Notes under the pieces: model-generated
The model's input: only the letters and a program-made list of their open reading frames with translations
Database searches by the model: none
Told to the model about the DNA's origin: nothing
Translations under genes and position numbers: made by a program
Origin: Anopheles merus
Lineage: Eukaryota; Arthropoda; Insecta; Diptera; Culicidae
DNA: 64,000 nucleotides
Direction: 5' to 3'
Assembly (NCBI RefSeq): GCF_017562075.2
Contig: NC_054082.1
Location: forward strand, 36,759,442-36,823,441
Part shown: positions 13,999-27,500 of the stretch, one piece after another
Layout: every line of letters begins with the position of its first letter
Position numbering within the stretch: position 1 is the first letter of the stretch

Positions 13999-15011
13999 AG
14001 ACACAGGAGGCAGTTCAATGTGGGCCACTGGAGGCAGCACGCAGCAGCAGTTTGTTTGTTTATTGAGTGCGAGATGAGATAATCCTGGCACACGCCGTCA
14101 GCCGGTGCGACAATAGCGGAGGTGCCCTCGTTGAAGGGACCACGCACGCTAAGGAAAGCGATTGCATAAACACAGTTTCGATGCTCATCACATGTCGTTG
14201 GAGTGGGCTGAACCCTTCCCCCATTCGTCACCCGTGTTTTTTTAATGCTCTTGGCATTGACGAGATAGATTCGTCCCGTCTCGAGACGTTTACCAGTCCA
14301 TAGGCTGTAGGTAGGCCGTTGATAAGCTTTTAACGATCCGACGGGTGCAACGAAACGGGTTTAACGATGTTGCGTTAGATTCCCTATCACACCCCAGTCA
14401 TAACATTTCGATTCGAGACGATGATCGACCTGATGATCGATCGGTCAAGTACACTGTGCTGAAGTGAATCGGGGCGCGTGCTCTGTCCTGCTGAAGAGTG
14501 TTATTTGCCGGTCTGCTACACCTTCGGTTGAATGCTTCGATTGAATGCTTTGCAACTGGAATATATATCGAAGCTCTACAGGCTAATTGTGGTAATGATT
14601 TCCGTGAATCAATTCGCAATTTTATCATCCTAATTTGCGAAATGCATCAGAAATCCAGGAAGCGAACATAACCCACCATATCTATCGCACTTAAATCCGC
14701 TTGCGAATTTATTTCACCTTCAAATGCACACACACACGGGCACACAATATCGATTCAAAGCAGGTTGCAAAAAAAATAACACCCAATCCATCTGCATTTG
14801 CACCAACGGCTCAAACTCGTCGACATTGACAGCTAATTCAAGTTCATATTCCAAAGCATCCGCTGTTCAAAATTGTAAAACCCTGATCGCCGGGGGTGGA
14901 GTTGTTGCTGGTTGTTTATTATTTTTTTGTTTTCCTTCCTCCACATCTCCACGAGTAGATCGTAAAAGGAAAACCCGGCCATAAAGCTGTTCAACCCAGG
15001 TTGCATTTATT

Positions 15012-15138
<127 letters not shown>

Positions 15139-17364
15139 CCTCGTGCTATAAAGCGTCATTGCTAGCTACGAATCGGGCATCTCGGTTGGGTTTGATTTCC
15201 CCTTCCGCCGGTACGACGACGTTATAAAACGGCAGAAGACGCCACACTAACCTTGCTCCACACACACGAGCATTGCCCAAAAAGTCAAACCAGCAATAAA
15301 ATTAGTCTTCCAACTGCAGCACACAAAAAATCGATCACGATCCTCTGCTCTGTTCCTGCCAAACTTTGACGGTTCCATGTCTGGTTGCTGCCGGACATCA
15401 TCACAGACACGGTGTTCCCCCTGTGCAACGGCAACAACGAAAAAAAGGCGCTTGATGGCCGGAACGCTCCCCGCACATCATCGAAGTGCATTATGGAAAC
15501 AGCTACCTCGGCACCTCCCACTTCCGTGTCTTCAGTCCTGGCCGGTGTGTGCGTCATGGAGCTTGTTTGCATGAGCATGACAGCGCAGGCGGATGCAGAA
15601 ACGCTCCATGCCAGTAGGAGGTGTGCGGCACGGGAACCTGTTGAAAATCGACATCCAATGGCAGCGTCAAGGTGAGCGTATGCTGTTTCACCCCCTCCTT
15701 CCTGTGCCTAGGATTGGGGCGGTTTTGCAGCGACTGCATTGCAAACTGATTGGTTGAAGGGGAACGAGATCGTGCACAAAAAAAAAACAAAGTCAAAACT
15801 ACACCAAATTAAATCCAACGAACCTACTCAACATCATCATTATCATCAAACATGTTTGTACGCTGCACAAAAAATAGGAAACAGAAGAATGGGCCAAGAC
15901 TGACATTTCGAAAGTCGTAAATAATAAATCGTTAAAGTGTATGAATATTTTCATCTAATTTTAGGTGAGCAAAAATACATTTGCTCAAAATCAACAACAA
16001 CTAATACCGGCAGGCAAGACGATCGCGGAAGATGGCAGCATGCCGTTTCAAAAATGGCGCAACGTGTGGAGCTGAGGATCACACACAGCACACCCAAAAC
16101 GCATCGATATCGCAGCAGCGGCATCACTTCCAGCTGGACGTGAGAAAATGAGCAAATAACTATAAACACCTCCCGTAGCAATCGAATCTCGTTATGAATT
16201 ATTTAGTACCCAACCTCCCCACCATGTGTCAGTCATACTGACTGTCGGAAACCTGCGCCATAGATAAGGGGACGGTTTTTTGTGCGTGTGTGTGTCTAAT
16301 TGACTTTTTTTGAGACACTAAAATACGCAAAGGAAACCCACTTTGTTGCCCGGTCTGATCACGTTGATACGTTTTTGTTGTTTGTTGTTGGTGGGTTGTT
16401 GCTGCAATTAGCTGCACTAATGGTTGCTGGTTGATCGCGTAACCGCGCGACACACGTGCAGTATCGTGGAAAAAGGGGGCCTCAGCAGTTCTACGGCATT
16501 CGCTGGATAGGCCCGGTAAACACGAGCCAAGGGCAGCCCTACCGGTCAGCTGAGCTAGTGACACACGCGAAAGCAGCAGTAGCAAAAAAAGAACGAGACT
16601 GGTAGTAGAATGAAAAACAACAGCCCACCACCACCGTATGAGCCCCCCCCCCCCAGAACGAATGGCATAACATTGGCCACGCACGGGCAGCGGCATTACT
16701 GCTGCCGAGCACACATACGCATACTTTGGAGGCGATAGGCGCGGGGGACGACGGCCAGTTGTTTGTGCAAGCGGCACACAGGCGCACTCACTCACAGCTG
16801 ATCGGGTGGCGATGGGGTTTGAGCAAATGAACTTGAGCGTTTTATGTTGTTTTTTTGTGTTCTTTCTTGCTTTCTTCAAGTCCTCCACTAGATGCCGGAG
16901 CGCAACACGTGCCGCCGCGAATTGCGGGGAGTTGCTCTCAACCGTTTGTCAACGGTGAGTTGCGGTTGAGGTGCACTCGCTGGCCAAGGTTACGCAAAGC
17001 TCATCAACAGGTACCCATCAGCATCTAGGCTCGTCGGCGGAGAGGATTGGAGCTGTGTCTGTGTACACCACCTTGACATCGTTGAAGTCTAAAGCCAACA
17101 GGGAAGCGTGAAGTTTGGCAGTACGATCGCTTCTTGCAGCGACGATCGTTTGCTCTAAAACCGGGTGGACTTTAAACACTGGCCACCTGTCAATCGGACC
17201 GCTGTCAAAACGGTCCACACGCCTCTCCCCCCGACGTATCTGCATAGAGGCCCATGTGTCACTTCGGCACGAGCAATCGATCAGCGATATTATGACATCG
17301 TGATCGTACTCGTACTCTCCTTCTCTCGACACCGTACACGTGCTGCTGAGTGCATCCGCTCGCC

Positions 17365-17394
17365 GGGGGGGGGGGGGGGGGGGGGGGAGGGGGG
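17365..17394. repeat. Poly-G tract interrupted once
   Basis: 23 Gs, one A, then 6 Gs. It lies 378 bp into the intron after the donor at 17,771, so the transcript carries poly-C here. The length may be unreliable, since homopolymers are hard to sequence. Confidence 0.95.
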
Positions 17395-17771
17395 AAACGC
17401 GATGGGAATAATGAGGGGTACAGGGTGTACATTACGCCACCACAAACGCGTGATCCGTCGTCAAGCATTGCGTTGTTCCCGCGCACTAATTGGCAGGCAA
17501 GGTTGCTTGGGCACTGATGCCGCGTGTGGTTTGTGGCCGAGCCGAGAGAGGTTTCGGAGCTGATTGCCGCTGATGAAGGCGTACAACCCTTCCCGCTGGC
17601 GTTTCGACCTCCAGTGCGACCTTTCAACGACGGCCTGCGTTGACAATTATGACACCCGCGCTGGGGATGTGTCAGCCGTGTTTCGGAATTCGGACCGAGA
17701 TGCCCGGTCTTGCACGTGAGTTCCCATATGTTTGTCCCGAAAAGAAGAAAAGAATAGTCAAAAACACTTAC

Positions 17772-18043
17772 CCGACGCTTTCTCGGCATGTCCTCGTTGT
17801 ACTCCATGCCGATGCCTTCGTCCGAGGTCGACAGGGAGGTGGTGCGCGCGCCACGGCCGCCCGAACCGCCCGAACCCGCCGCCTGGTGGCGTCCATTGTG
17901 ATGATGATTGTGGTTCAGCTCGTGCTGGTAGTGGTGCGTCGGTGGTGTGGAATGTCCATCCTCGCTCAGCGGCGGCGAGGTCGATCCGGTGCTCCAGGAG
18001 GTGGTGCTGCTGCCCGAACTGGTGCCAAGAATTGTTTCGTAAC
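17772..18043 (-). CDS. Glut4EF: Internal exon of Glut4EF, Ser/Thr-, His- and Gly-rich linker ending PRKRR
   Basis: Internal exon of 272 nt: two bases that complete a Gly codon, then 90 codons, ending in phase 0 at donor GTAAGT (17,771-17,766). The acceptor CCATCTTAG follows a CTCTCTCT-rich run. In order it encodes GSSTTSWSTGSTSPPLS (codons 10-26), a His/Asn-rich run (35-52), a Gly/Ser-rich run (56-65), SDEGIGME (73-80) and PRKRR (86-90). As I recall human ZNF395, GSSTTSGHWSGSS...PSPP and a PRKRK motif sit in the same order just before the C2H2 zinc finger. The next exon should therefore encode that finger. The His and Gly tracts are low-complexity insect additions. The same frame stays open into the intron, but the donor and the loss of family resemblance mark the exon end. 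Confidence 0.92.
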
Positions 18044-18137
18044 CTAAGATGGAAAGAACAAGAATGAGAGAGAGAGCAAACATTGGATGTAAGTTCTTTT
18101 CGTGTGCCAGTGTTCAGTACCAGCGGCTGCTACCTAC
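18044..18137 (-). other. Glut4EF: Short Glut4EF intron (94 bp)
   Basis: This GT...AG intron separates the AALVLMSLSCSP exon from the Ser/Thr-rich exon. It begins GTAGGTAGC and ends with a CT-rich tract and TTAG. It interrupts a glycine codon (phase 1). It is the only short intron seen in this gene segment. Confidence 0.9.
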
Positions 18138-18274
18138 CGTGCACGGATGAGTTGGGCGAGCAGGACAGGCTCATAAGTACCAGCGCGGCGTTGCATTCGT
18201 CCATCGGATCGTCGTCGTTAATACTGTAGTACTCTCGATCGTCCTGCGAGTACGAGGGCCGTCGTTTGCGAGAT
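18138..18274 (-). CDS. Glut4EF: Internal exon of Glut4EF carrying the conserved AALVLMSLSCSP block
   Basis: Internal exon of 137 nt. The acceptor is CTGAAACAG after a pyrimidine-rich run, and the donor is GTAGGT at 18,137-18,132. Its first base completes a Gly codon with the GG of the 29.9-kb exon, and its last base starts another Gly codon, so it adds 45 whole codons. A basic patch SRKRRPS (codons 1-7) looks like a nuclear localisation signal. An acidic run (SINDDDPMDE) follows, then MDECNAALVLMSLSCSP (codons 24-40). Human ZNF395 has, from memory, MDEMMAAMVLTSLSCSP at the same place. This is the strongest family signature in the window; the hydrophobic spacing would also suit a nuclear-export or cofactor-binding helix, which is inference. 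The frame is too short to stand out alone, but it joins both neighbouring exons in phase. Confidence 0.92.
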
Positions 18275-18388
18275 CTGTTTCAGGCGGAGAACAAAGGAAA
18301 AGAACGAGACAGGAAGAGTTAGATGAGTGACAGTTGGTTGTTTCAGTGGGACAGAGTGAGCTGCTGAGAGCTAAGGGGATCGCAACAA

Positions 18389-18411
18389 GTGTGTGTGTGT
18401 GTGTGTGTGTG
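18389..18411. repeat. GT microsatellite
   Basis: About 11 GT units, 115 bp 5' of the acceptor of the 18,138-18,274 exon on the minus strand, hence an AC tract in the transcript. Confidence 0.95.
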
Positions 18412-20570
18412 AGTGCGTGAAACAGGGTGGATAGGGTAAAAATAACAGCTGCAAAACACGTTCCACAGGCACCTCAACAAGTTGTGCTGGATGCAGTAAT
18501 GATGCAGATCAGTGGTTCAGTATTCTCCCCGGCTAGTATTGAAATGAAACCTCAGAAGTACATTTTGGTATTTTCAACCACAACATAAAAGAAAAAAACC
18601 AGCAACAAATAAAAATCAAACGATCATAAACACTTCAGCTCCCCGAAATATTTGGGCCAACTTGCAAATGTTTCTGACAAGACGACACCTCGCGCACACA
18701 CATACACTTTAACCGGTCTTTTTGGTCGCCATCGATTATCAGCAGTGTTTTCGCCTGTCGGTCGCCTGTGTTTGTTTGCTTCGGCACGGTAGCGGCGCAC
18801 TTGCATCGCGAACTGCAGCTCTACGGAGGTGCAGACGCGTGTAGGCTTATTGGCGGTTAGAGGGGGAGCGTGTTTTTTGTGTGTCATCTATTTTTTTTTG
18901 TTTTGTTTCGACAAAATCCCACCCCTCAGGAAGAAAAATTGCTCCGTCTCAGGAATGGCTGCGTTCGGGACGGGGAGTTAATAAGACCGGCACAACAACA
19001 GCAACGACGACGACAACGACGACGGCAAAGACGGGGAAAAACGGCCGCCGATGGGTTCAATGTATTATCGGTCAATCAACCTTTTCGGGGGTTTGCGGAT
19101 TGTTGTTGTGCCGTGTTTTTCGCTGCTGATACTTGGTCTACTTGGCCGAGACTGCTTCCCATTCCTCCCTTCACCACACCACCCCAACGTGGCACTGTCC
19201 CGAGTGCAACAGACACTGTTCGTTGTTGTGCATCGGGCGCAACACTGCCTGCCATTGTATCGCAGGGGAGCACAAAAAAGTAAACGAAAACTCGTACCAC
19301 AGCTACTTTGTTCCGCTTTACTAGTCCATGCGTTTGTGTCTTGTGGATCGTACGGTTAGATGACGCGCGTCGAAAATAAAACCCAGCACACACACACACA
19401 TGCACGACCCGCGTTCCAGATTTCCTTGCTGCAAGTTGGATCAAGTTCAAAGCTGCAATCGGATCGGACCGTCTGATAAAAGAAAGTGTGACGGTGGGTT
19501 GCAAGAAAAAACAAAAAACACACACACACATCATTAAATTAAAGCCCAATCATTGCAGCCGTGTCGAATGGAGCACAATGCACAATGCGCCCGCTTATCG
19601 GCGATACGGGTCCCTCGCTCCTCCTCATGCTTCCCTCCCTATGTGTGCGACGGATGCATTGCGTAGTGGCGAGGGTAACAGGCCAGAAAATTGCAAACCC
19701 ACCGCTTATCAGCGCCACCCCAAGAAACTGCACCTGCACGCTGAGACCCCACACCCCAGCTTGTCTCCTGTTATATTTTTTTTGCTTCACCAAATCATTC
19801 GTTTCTTCTCACTTTCTCTTTCGTGCTCGTTGGGGTTTCGGAGATTTATGCCGTTTTTTTGTATTGTTTCCACATTATCTTCCCCTTTGGCTGAGGAGGT
19901 TCGGAGTCCACTCACCAGCTTGCCCCGGGGTAACAAGGGGCTGGCGAGTTGCGATAATGTATGGATGTGCACCGTGTGGTGTGGGGTGAGCGTACTGTGT
20001 GGTGTGCGAACTGCAGAAGCCATTGGCCGCGAATCCATAACATTACCGCCTCCGTCCCCTTCGTTCCCCATTGGTTTGGCCGCTGGATCGTGTCCCGGGA
20101 GGGGTGCGCTTTGTCCGAAGTGAGTCGCCGCTGTTGCCGTGGTCAGTGTTTGCGTCAAGGAAGTTTTCTTCAAACTCCGCTGCCGGATTTGGTTTTGGTC
20201 TGCCTACCGGGTGAGCTTTTTTGTTGTTGCTGCTTTTGCTCGTTTGGTTCTTCCACCCCGCCCATGGGGATCTCCGCAAAAAAACCATGACCGCTAATTT
20301 GACCGAAGCTATCAGCTTCTGCGATCGAGCGCTGTTCGAACGTTTACCGTCACTGTCGCCGCTGCACAGTGTGCAGCGAAGATAATGAGCAGTGTGCAGC
20401 GAAGGACGCGGGCGGTTCGTTGCAGTTGAGCTTTGGTTTTTTTGTTTTGTTTTTTTTTTCCACTGCTCCAAAAGCTTCAATGTTTCGCAATAATATATGG
20501 GCGAACAGTACGCAACTGTGTAATGGGGGTTTCCTTTTCTCGTCTCTCTCTCTCTGTGCAGCTCTTTGTC

Positions 20571-20614
20571 GTACCACAAATGACGTTTCGCTTCTTTGTG
20601 GTCCTTTGTGGTAC
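20571..20614. repeat. Inverted repeat with 10-bp stem
   Basis: GTACCACAAA at 20,571-20,580 is the exact reverse complement of TTTGTGGTAC at 20,605-20,614, with a 24-base loop. TTTGTGGT also occurs just before the right arm as a short direct repeat. Confidence 0.8.
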
Positions 20615-20758
20615 AAATCCCGTGTGCAAAATGGCGTGCAATCACAATAAAAAAACAGGGTAAAAATCGCTATCATTACAGCCGCGGGCAGTAGAATTAC
20701 TAAGCAAAGGGAATTTCTGATTGCGTGTACTGCGTGTGTGTTTGTAGGGAGTGGCTCC

Positions 20759-20806
20759 ATGCCATCAATCATTGATGGCATACCGAGTACCCCTCCTTAC
20801 TCGGTA
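20759..20806. repeat. Two abutting perfect inverted repeats (tandem hairpins)
   Basis: ATGCCATCAAT at 20,759-20,769 and its exact reverse complement at 20,771-20,781 are separated by one base. The next hairpin starts on the last base of the first: TACCGAGTA at 20,781-20,789, an 8-base loop, and TACTCGGTA at 20,798-20,806. The sequence lies in the 11.6-kb intron. Function unknown. Confidence 0.9.
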
Positions 20807-23800
20807 GCTTCACTGCAAAAGTTTATCGTTAAGTTTGTTCTTCACTAAATCGCCAACAGACCACGGCAACTTCAAAAAATCGCACCAACCACCACTGCTG
20901 CTACTCCATCCTGACCTAAGCTAACGTGGCACATAAACACATATTGAACTGAAATTGTACCAAGCGACGACTTTTCGCTGACGTCTCGCAATCAGATTCT
21001 CGACGGATCCAAACTCACCGTCCCAGTCCATTTCATCAGCATGAGAACGTCCAACGTCGATGGAAGATTGCAAGTGGAGCACAGTTCACCACCTATATAC
21101 ATTTATATATCTCCCCATGTATTTTTTTGTATCGCGTTCACCACGGGGCCAGTGGGCGAAATATAAGGTGGGTCGGGACGGTTTGCTTGCAATCGTGCGA
21201 TCGTATGAAATGTAACGCGCTACCCAGTCATCGTCCATGGCCTTTCTTCATCGTCACCAAGCGAAATAGCCGACCGTGGGGTGGCAGTGGAGCAGGGGCG
21301 AGTACGATGAGAAATGGCGGCGAAAGCATTTCTGCAAGCGGTCTCGCGAGATTCGGTTGAGGTAGGTTTGATGACCGGCTTCCAGACGCGCCGATGCTGA
21401 CGACCTCTGGATTGTGATGGTTCCCTCCCACCCGGGGGTGGGAGCATCCTTTCAATGAGCAAAGACAACAAAGCCGGAGCTATCCAATTCCAAAACGGTA
21501 TCCAAATAAAGTGAGCTTCCAATTTTTGTGTCAACACGAAATCCTGCCGCTCATTAAGGCATCCTCCGTCGTTCGAGGCTGTAGACCGACTCGGAAGGGA
21601 AGCGAAGGGAGTTCGCCACCACCAGCCAGAAAGCCGAGATGGGAGGAAATTCCAGTTAACGATGTCAATGTGCTACGGCTTCTGGCGAACGAGTTCATCG
21701 TCCACGTAGCCATGGTGACGATTTCATCGAGTGTTTTAACATCTTGAGCCATTCTGGATGGAGTCAGAATGCATCGACATACCCTAGGGGGTTTCAAAAC
21801 ACTCCGGGCCCAGAACCAGACAGTTGCCAAGCAACAAAGTTGAAGCACAGCGAGCAGGGGGGTTTTTTATGATAATGTAGCTGCTGTCCTCATCTTCACA
21901 AGAAAGAAATCCCATCCCACTCTGATGCTGCGTTCTCAATCTGATGATGCGATACGAAAGGAATCACTTCAGCCCCGCCGGGTAATGAGGTTAATCGAAG
22001 TGAAGCGTTGACTACAATTTTGGGATTTTTGGAGTAACTTGAAATCTAGGCCACCAGACAGGTTGAACAGACCCACAAATTCTATCGCTCGCTGTGTCTT
22101 GTCGTGACGACGACGGTGGTGATGGTGGTGTTGGTCGCTCAAAGCAGCGTCCCTGATCAGACATTCCGTCTCGGTCTCGTCTGTCCGCCGTTCTGGTTGG
22201 GCGTCTCTCCAGTCTTTGTATCGTTTAAACACAGACACTTTCCGATGCTAAGTTTTTCATGATGGTAGTAATATTTTATTAGCTTACTTCGAAGATGCCC
22301 CCTCTGCTCGATATGCGTCCCAGACGATCACACAAAATTGGGCAACAACACACAAAAAAAAAAAACGAACTGAAACAACCTTCTTGGAAGACAACCTTCG
22401 GCCGAAATGCAACTCCCCGGCGGGGTAGCGCGCTTTTTCGTCAATCCATTTTCATAACCTCTATTTGCCATCTCCGCGCCGTCGCGGGCATTGGGTGGCG
22501 TTGGTGCGCGGTGGAAAGTGCACCGGCGGCAGCAGTGTACAGATCTAATGCATCTGTGTAACCGAGCACGGGACGGAAAGCTAACACACGAATTTGAATT
22601 CAGCGCGTACGCAGAAGATGGGCAGGACAGGGGCATGAAAGGAAGCGCACGGCACGACAAAAGAAGCAATCTGCAGCGAGCGAAAACGCAATTTCAACCT
22701 ACCGAAACCGGAGCTGCAGACTATGCAGTCGGCGATGGTGCGGTGAGGGGTGGGAAGTTATGCTTTTTTTTCGCAGCGCTGTTTCGCTGACTGACGTGAG
22801 CTCGTTCGTGATCGCATCTCACCTTCAGCTGACCTTTCCAAAAAGCTGCAAAGTTGCACGCAGAAGCGCAATCGGGTGTCCACGTCATTTTCGCGGTCTT
22901 CTTGCGCTCGTTTTTTTGTGTGTGCAGCGTTTGAGTCTTGGTGGGGAGAACGTTCTGGTTGGCAAATTTTGGGCTCCCTTTCCCTCTTCACACCCAGTTC
23001 TGCCTGGGTTAGATGCGTGGAGCAAGCAACAACACACAAAAAAACCCTGTCAGTGTGCGGAAAAAGGATCTGAAGCATGCGAGAAAATGAACGTTGACAC
23101 AGAGTGTGCTGCTGCAGCGTACCACCGCAATATAGTTTCGGTTGGAGCTAGCCACCGACGGTGGCCATACTTGTCTGGTAACCGGATACCGAAGATTGGT
23201 GAGAAAATTGGAAGCAAAAGAGAAGAGTGCACCAGAACGGTGGGGCCGGACCGGTCGGTATTCTAAACACAAGCGAATCGATTACCAGGTCTCATGATGT
23301 TTGAAAGTGATCCCTATCTCCCCCTTCAAACGGGCCGGCCTGTAGATCTCAGGTGTCGTCAGAATGTAGAACGTGGTGGGCTGTACAGACACCCAAGGCG
23401 AATAAAAGTCAAACATTTCAAAATAGAAGCGTTATGATTGGCTAAATTTAGGGACAAAAAAGGAGCAACAATTGAGTTGGATGAAAGCGAATGAAGCCCC
23501 CTGAACAGCAATAACAAGCGCTTCTAGGACCGTTTGATCTGAGCGATGACACAGATGCAAGTACTGCAAACATGAAATTACAGTCTGTATATAACTCCCC
23601 ACGACTTCCCTCTGTAACGCGCCATCGATGGCACAAAGCAATGGACAAACAGAAAAATGCATCCGCATGAGACTGGATCACCTCTTTCCCAATTTTTGGG
23701 TGTTGCCTTCCGACTAACCTTCAACCTTCGGGGCTTCATTTTTTCGACATTCGCCGGCGACAAAATCGTTTTGGGGCTGTAAATTGAGCCTTTGTCCTAG

Positions 23801-24518
23801 CGCAATGGGCCGCGGCCGTCTGCCGTCTGGAGTATCGGCGCACATAAGGGAGACCCGGGGTGGAAAAATCGATACAAAATTTCGCCTTTTACAACAGTTT
23901 CTATCAGTGAAAGGGGTGGAAGGATCGATGCTGGAAGGGAATACGTTGTAATTGGTAGCGCTTGTAGTAATAAAATCAGTTTGGCAGGTTTTGTTGATGC
24001 TCTATGAAACATTAGTATAGCCCAAAAATTGAACGTCGGCGATGCACAGAACATGAAACTACAACAGTCATCACGCATGGTACAAAGCACTGACCCACAC
24101 GCGTAACCTTCTGGGAAAGAGCGCTTTTCGACACATAGAGGAACCTATAGCACCCAAATACAGCCCGCGACACGTCCCCACCGGTGGAAAAATACGACCA
24201 AAACACAACACCGCCAGCCATAACTCGATCCGTGGGTTGTGTCCTTTTTTTGCTCCCCATCGCTTGCTGTATTGGCTTCACCCTCCGCACTGACTGTCGC
24301 ATCCTCTAGGCCCTAACCTCCAACTGCCTCATCTGTCTGGAGGAACTTTCCGCACCAGCCAGCCAGCGCAGCCAGCACACGAACGAAAATTCGACCTTCA
24401 GTGAATGACAAACTCATCCAAAAGGTCATGGACATTTTCATCGGTTGTTGCAAGCTTTTCGCGCGCGGGCTAGGGGTGGCCGAAAATGCGGTTCGATTTT
24501 TCGTCCTCTTTCTCACTC

Positions 24519-24521
<3 letters not shown>

Positions 24522-24557
<36 letters not shown>
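24522..24557. repeat. CT microsatellite with one interruption
   Basis: CT units broken by a CC near the start. The tract lies inside the 11.6-kb intron. Confidence 0.93.
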
Positions 24558-27500
24558 GCGTATTTCCACTTGGTAATCGCTCTGGGTAAGTCGAGACAGG
24601 GCAAAACGGTCACAAAGGCAGGGCGCATCCTGAGTCAGGGTGGTGGTTTCGGGGATGAGAGGGAAATTATGACCGGCACCAGCCACCGACAAACGCAATA
24701 CCTACCCCGTTGTGGCATCGGTCGAAGCAGCCTGGCAGTCTGGTTTTGGGGAGGATAAATTTAACCTACGCCAACAGAAAATCACGTCCCATACCACGCC
24801 GGTCGGGGTTGATCGGTCGGTAAACTAACCGTCTGGTGGCTGCCGGCTGTCTGCCTAGCACACACACACACACACGCGTATTGAACTGTTTTCGAAGAAA
24901 GCTCTTCGGTGGGGTGTATGTGTGTGGAAATGGGAAAAAATTAACACAAAAACTTTCCGCAAAGCAAAACCTTCAACGACACGCGAAAGACACAAACAGC
25001 TGGTATGGTGGTAAGCAACGTATGTGTGTGTGTGTTTTTTTTTCAACCATCAGTATGGGGTTGTCTTTTTGCGGTGGTTGCTTGAGGTTTGTTAATTTAT
25101 TTTGTTGTTTTTCCCTGCCACTTTTGAAGGGTTTGCAACGGGAATCGGGCTGGGCCGGTTGCGGTTCGAACGATGAAATGCTACCATATGGAGGCTGCAG
25201 ACAGCAGCATCTTTCTTCCCCCCAGACGGATGAATGTTGTGCAGGTTAGGGTACAGGTGTCATAAAAATTGATTGCAATTTGGCAGAGCACACACTTTTG
25301 GCAAGAACAACTTTCCCCATCTAATGGGAGGGAGCGGGCGTTGAAAGCTTCTGGCAGAATGGAATTCGCTGCGAGGACGATGAAGCGAGCATAGATGGAT
25401 GGGTGAGAGCGAGAGAGTGGGGGAGAGTCTAATGAGATCATTCTCGGGGGGGCAACCAATGCTAAAAATGAAAGCTTGTACTCCTAGAACAAAGAACCAA
25501 GCCGTGGACTAAACCATAACCATGGTCAACAGTGGTGAAAAAGAAACGTTGCATGCAGCGCGCACAAAACTGCTGAAACCGTCGTAACATTGTGGATGTA
25601 ATTGATTGAGGCGACGGCTAGTCTAGAACAGTTGAGAGAGAGAGGGAGAGAGACTGAGGGAGACTGAGGTCTGTGTGCTTTTGAGAATGACAATGTTGCT
25701 TGTGAAGATTTACAAAATGTTAGCGTCTAGCCGTTTCAATCGTCTGTTGAAGGAGCATAATGATGAGTTTCTATTTTTCATCAGCGGACTTTGACTTTTA
25801 CAATTTGACTTTATGCAATAAATTAATCCTAACCGAACAAACAATTATCCTGCCACCCTGGCAGCCCGCTACTAGCTAGTGGTAGTGGTTATTTATTGCC
25901 ATCAACGAAAAAGGAAATCTTTTCTCCTTTCACTCATTTGCACGCTAAAATGCCATTCCACTGCTTCGACCGCAACGAGCGAACAGCGAGGTTCCACAAC
26001 CTTGGCATCGTTTTATGGAGTAATGGCCCAAGGTAAGAGGACCATTTTTGGGAGTACCTTTCCCTGCGCCGGTTCCGTACCGGATCGTTCATTCCTGACC
26101 TGGCCGTAAGGCTGCGTCGTCCGGCTGAAGGATTTCCGCCACATTGCTGTATTTTGACGTGGGAGAGCGATAATCATCGCATTACGTGAACTGGTACGAG
26201 ACAGAGAGCTTCAGCCTAGGCACCATCATTAAGCTCAATTAACCTTCCAGACAAGAAACCGGAGGAGCCAGTGGGACAACCGACAATGAGTCGATGTTGC
26301 ATGTTGCGACACAAAACGAATTACAATAACGTCGAATATCTGCTCCAATTATACGTATGGCACGTTGGAGTTTACATTGACCGAGGGGATATAGAAATAC
26401 CCGCGTACGATGAAGTCAGCTTTCTTTCGCACGGCTGCAAAATGGCGCAATATTGGCATAATAATGCAACGCAAGTCTGCAGCCGATGACTCACGCCAGG
26501 CGGACGGCCATTCCTGTGGGGAACCATACGATATCACGCCGAGACACGCGTGCCGTGTGCTGTACGAAAAATGTGGACCAAATGTACAATTTATTGAATG
26601 GTTTATGCGTTCGTGGTAAGCAGAATTGTGTCAGATGCGAAGATGACTTATTAAGCTGATGAAATTTCATGATCGCTCGCATGGTTTTCAGCGGACAACT
26701 TTCCCCGCCCCGATTACGTCAGCTTCATCGTGCCAGGGTCAAAAACAAGTTTTAGGAGCGGCGCCCCGCGCTGTTAAGATTTCCTCTTCAAGCTCGTCCG
26801 CTTTCTCCTGTAACGCTTTTTGGTAAGTAGACAGTGATACCGCCATACCCCACACTCTCCCACAGCTGTTTCGATGGGCGGTAAGTGCAAAAGTAAGGCG
26901 TGGTGTGACACATTTCCTCACATTCCTGCACAAATCGGTGGAACGGTTGCGAGCGTCGCCACGATGGCTGCTAATTTGGCCTGCCCGCCGACAAGCATCA
27001 TACATTCGGTCAGCAGCCATTTTTACACTACAGGCATTACGATTAGCCATTGGCTGAAGTGCGGCTAAAGCGGGTCAGTGGGAGAACCAAAAGCTGAAAA
27101 ATCTCGCAACCGTTCCATGAAAAGCGATATGTGTGCCAAACCGCCGTTAGCCAAAAATGAAAGCAAAAAAGTGTGTACATAGCAAAGACAGAGAAAGAGA
27201 GAAAGAGAGAGAGCGAGAAGAAAAAAACAACTATGGACAAACTCTAGCCCAAAAAAAGCGAGAAACACCGTCGGAAATCAAACCCCTCTGGGCACCTGTT
27301 ACAAACGGTGCAACCAAGAAAAACCGAAGTGCAAGTGGTGAGCTCACCGAGGGAGGGGTGAAAAACAAGCAAACGCTAAGAAACCGCACCGGTCGCGCAA
27401 GGAAAACCGCGCAAGCCGAATGCGAGCGAAAGCGGCTAAAAAAGAAAACCGCACGAACGAGGGAAAAATTAAAACAAAAATTCGCCACACCGCCTTTTTG

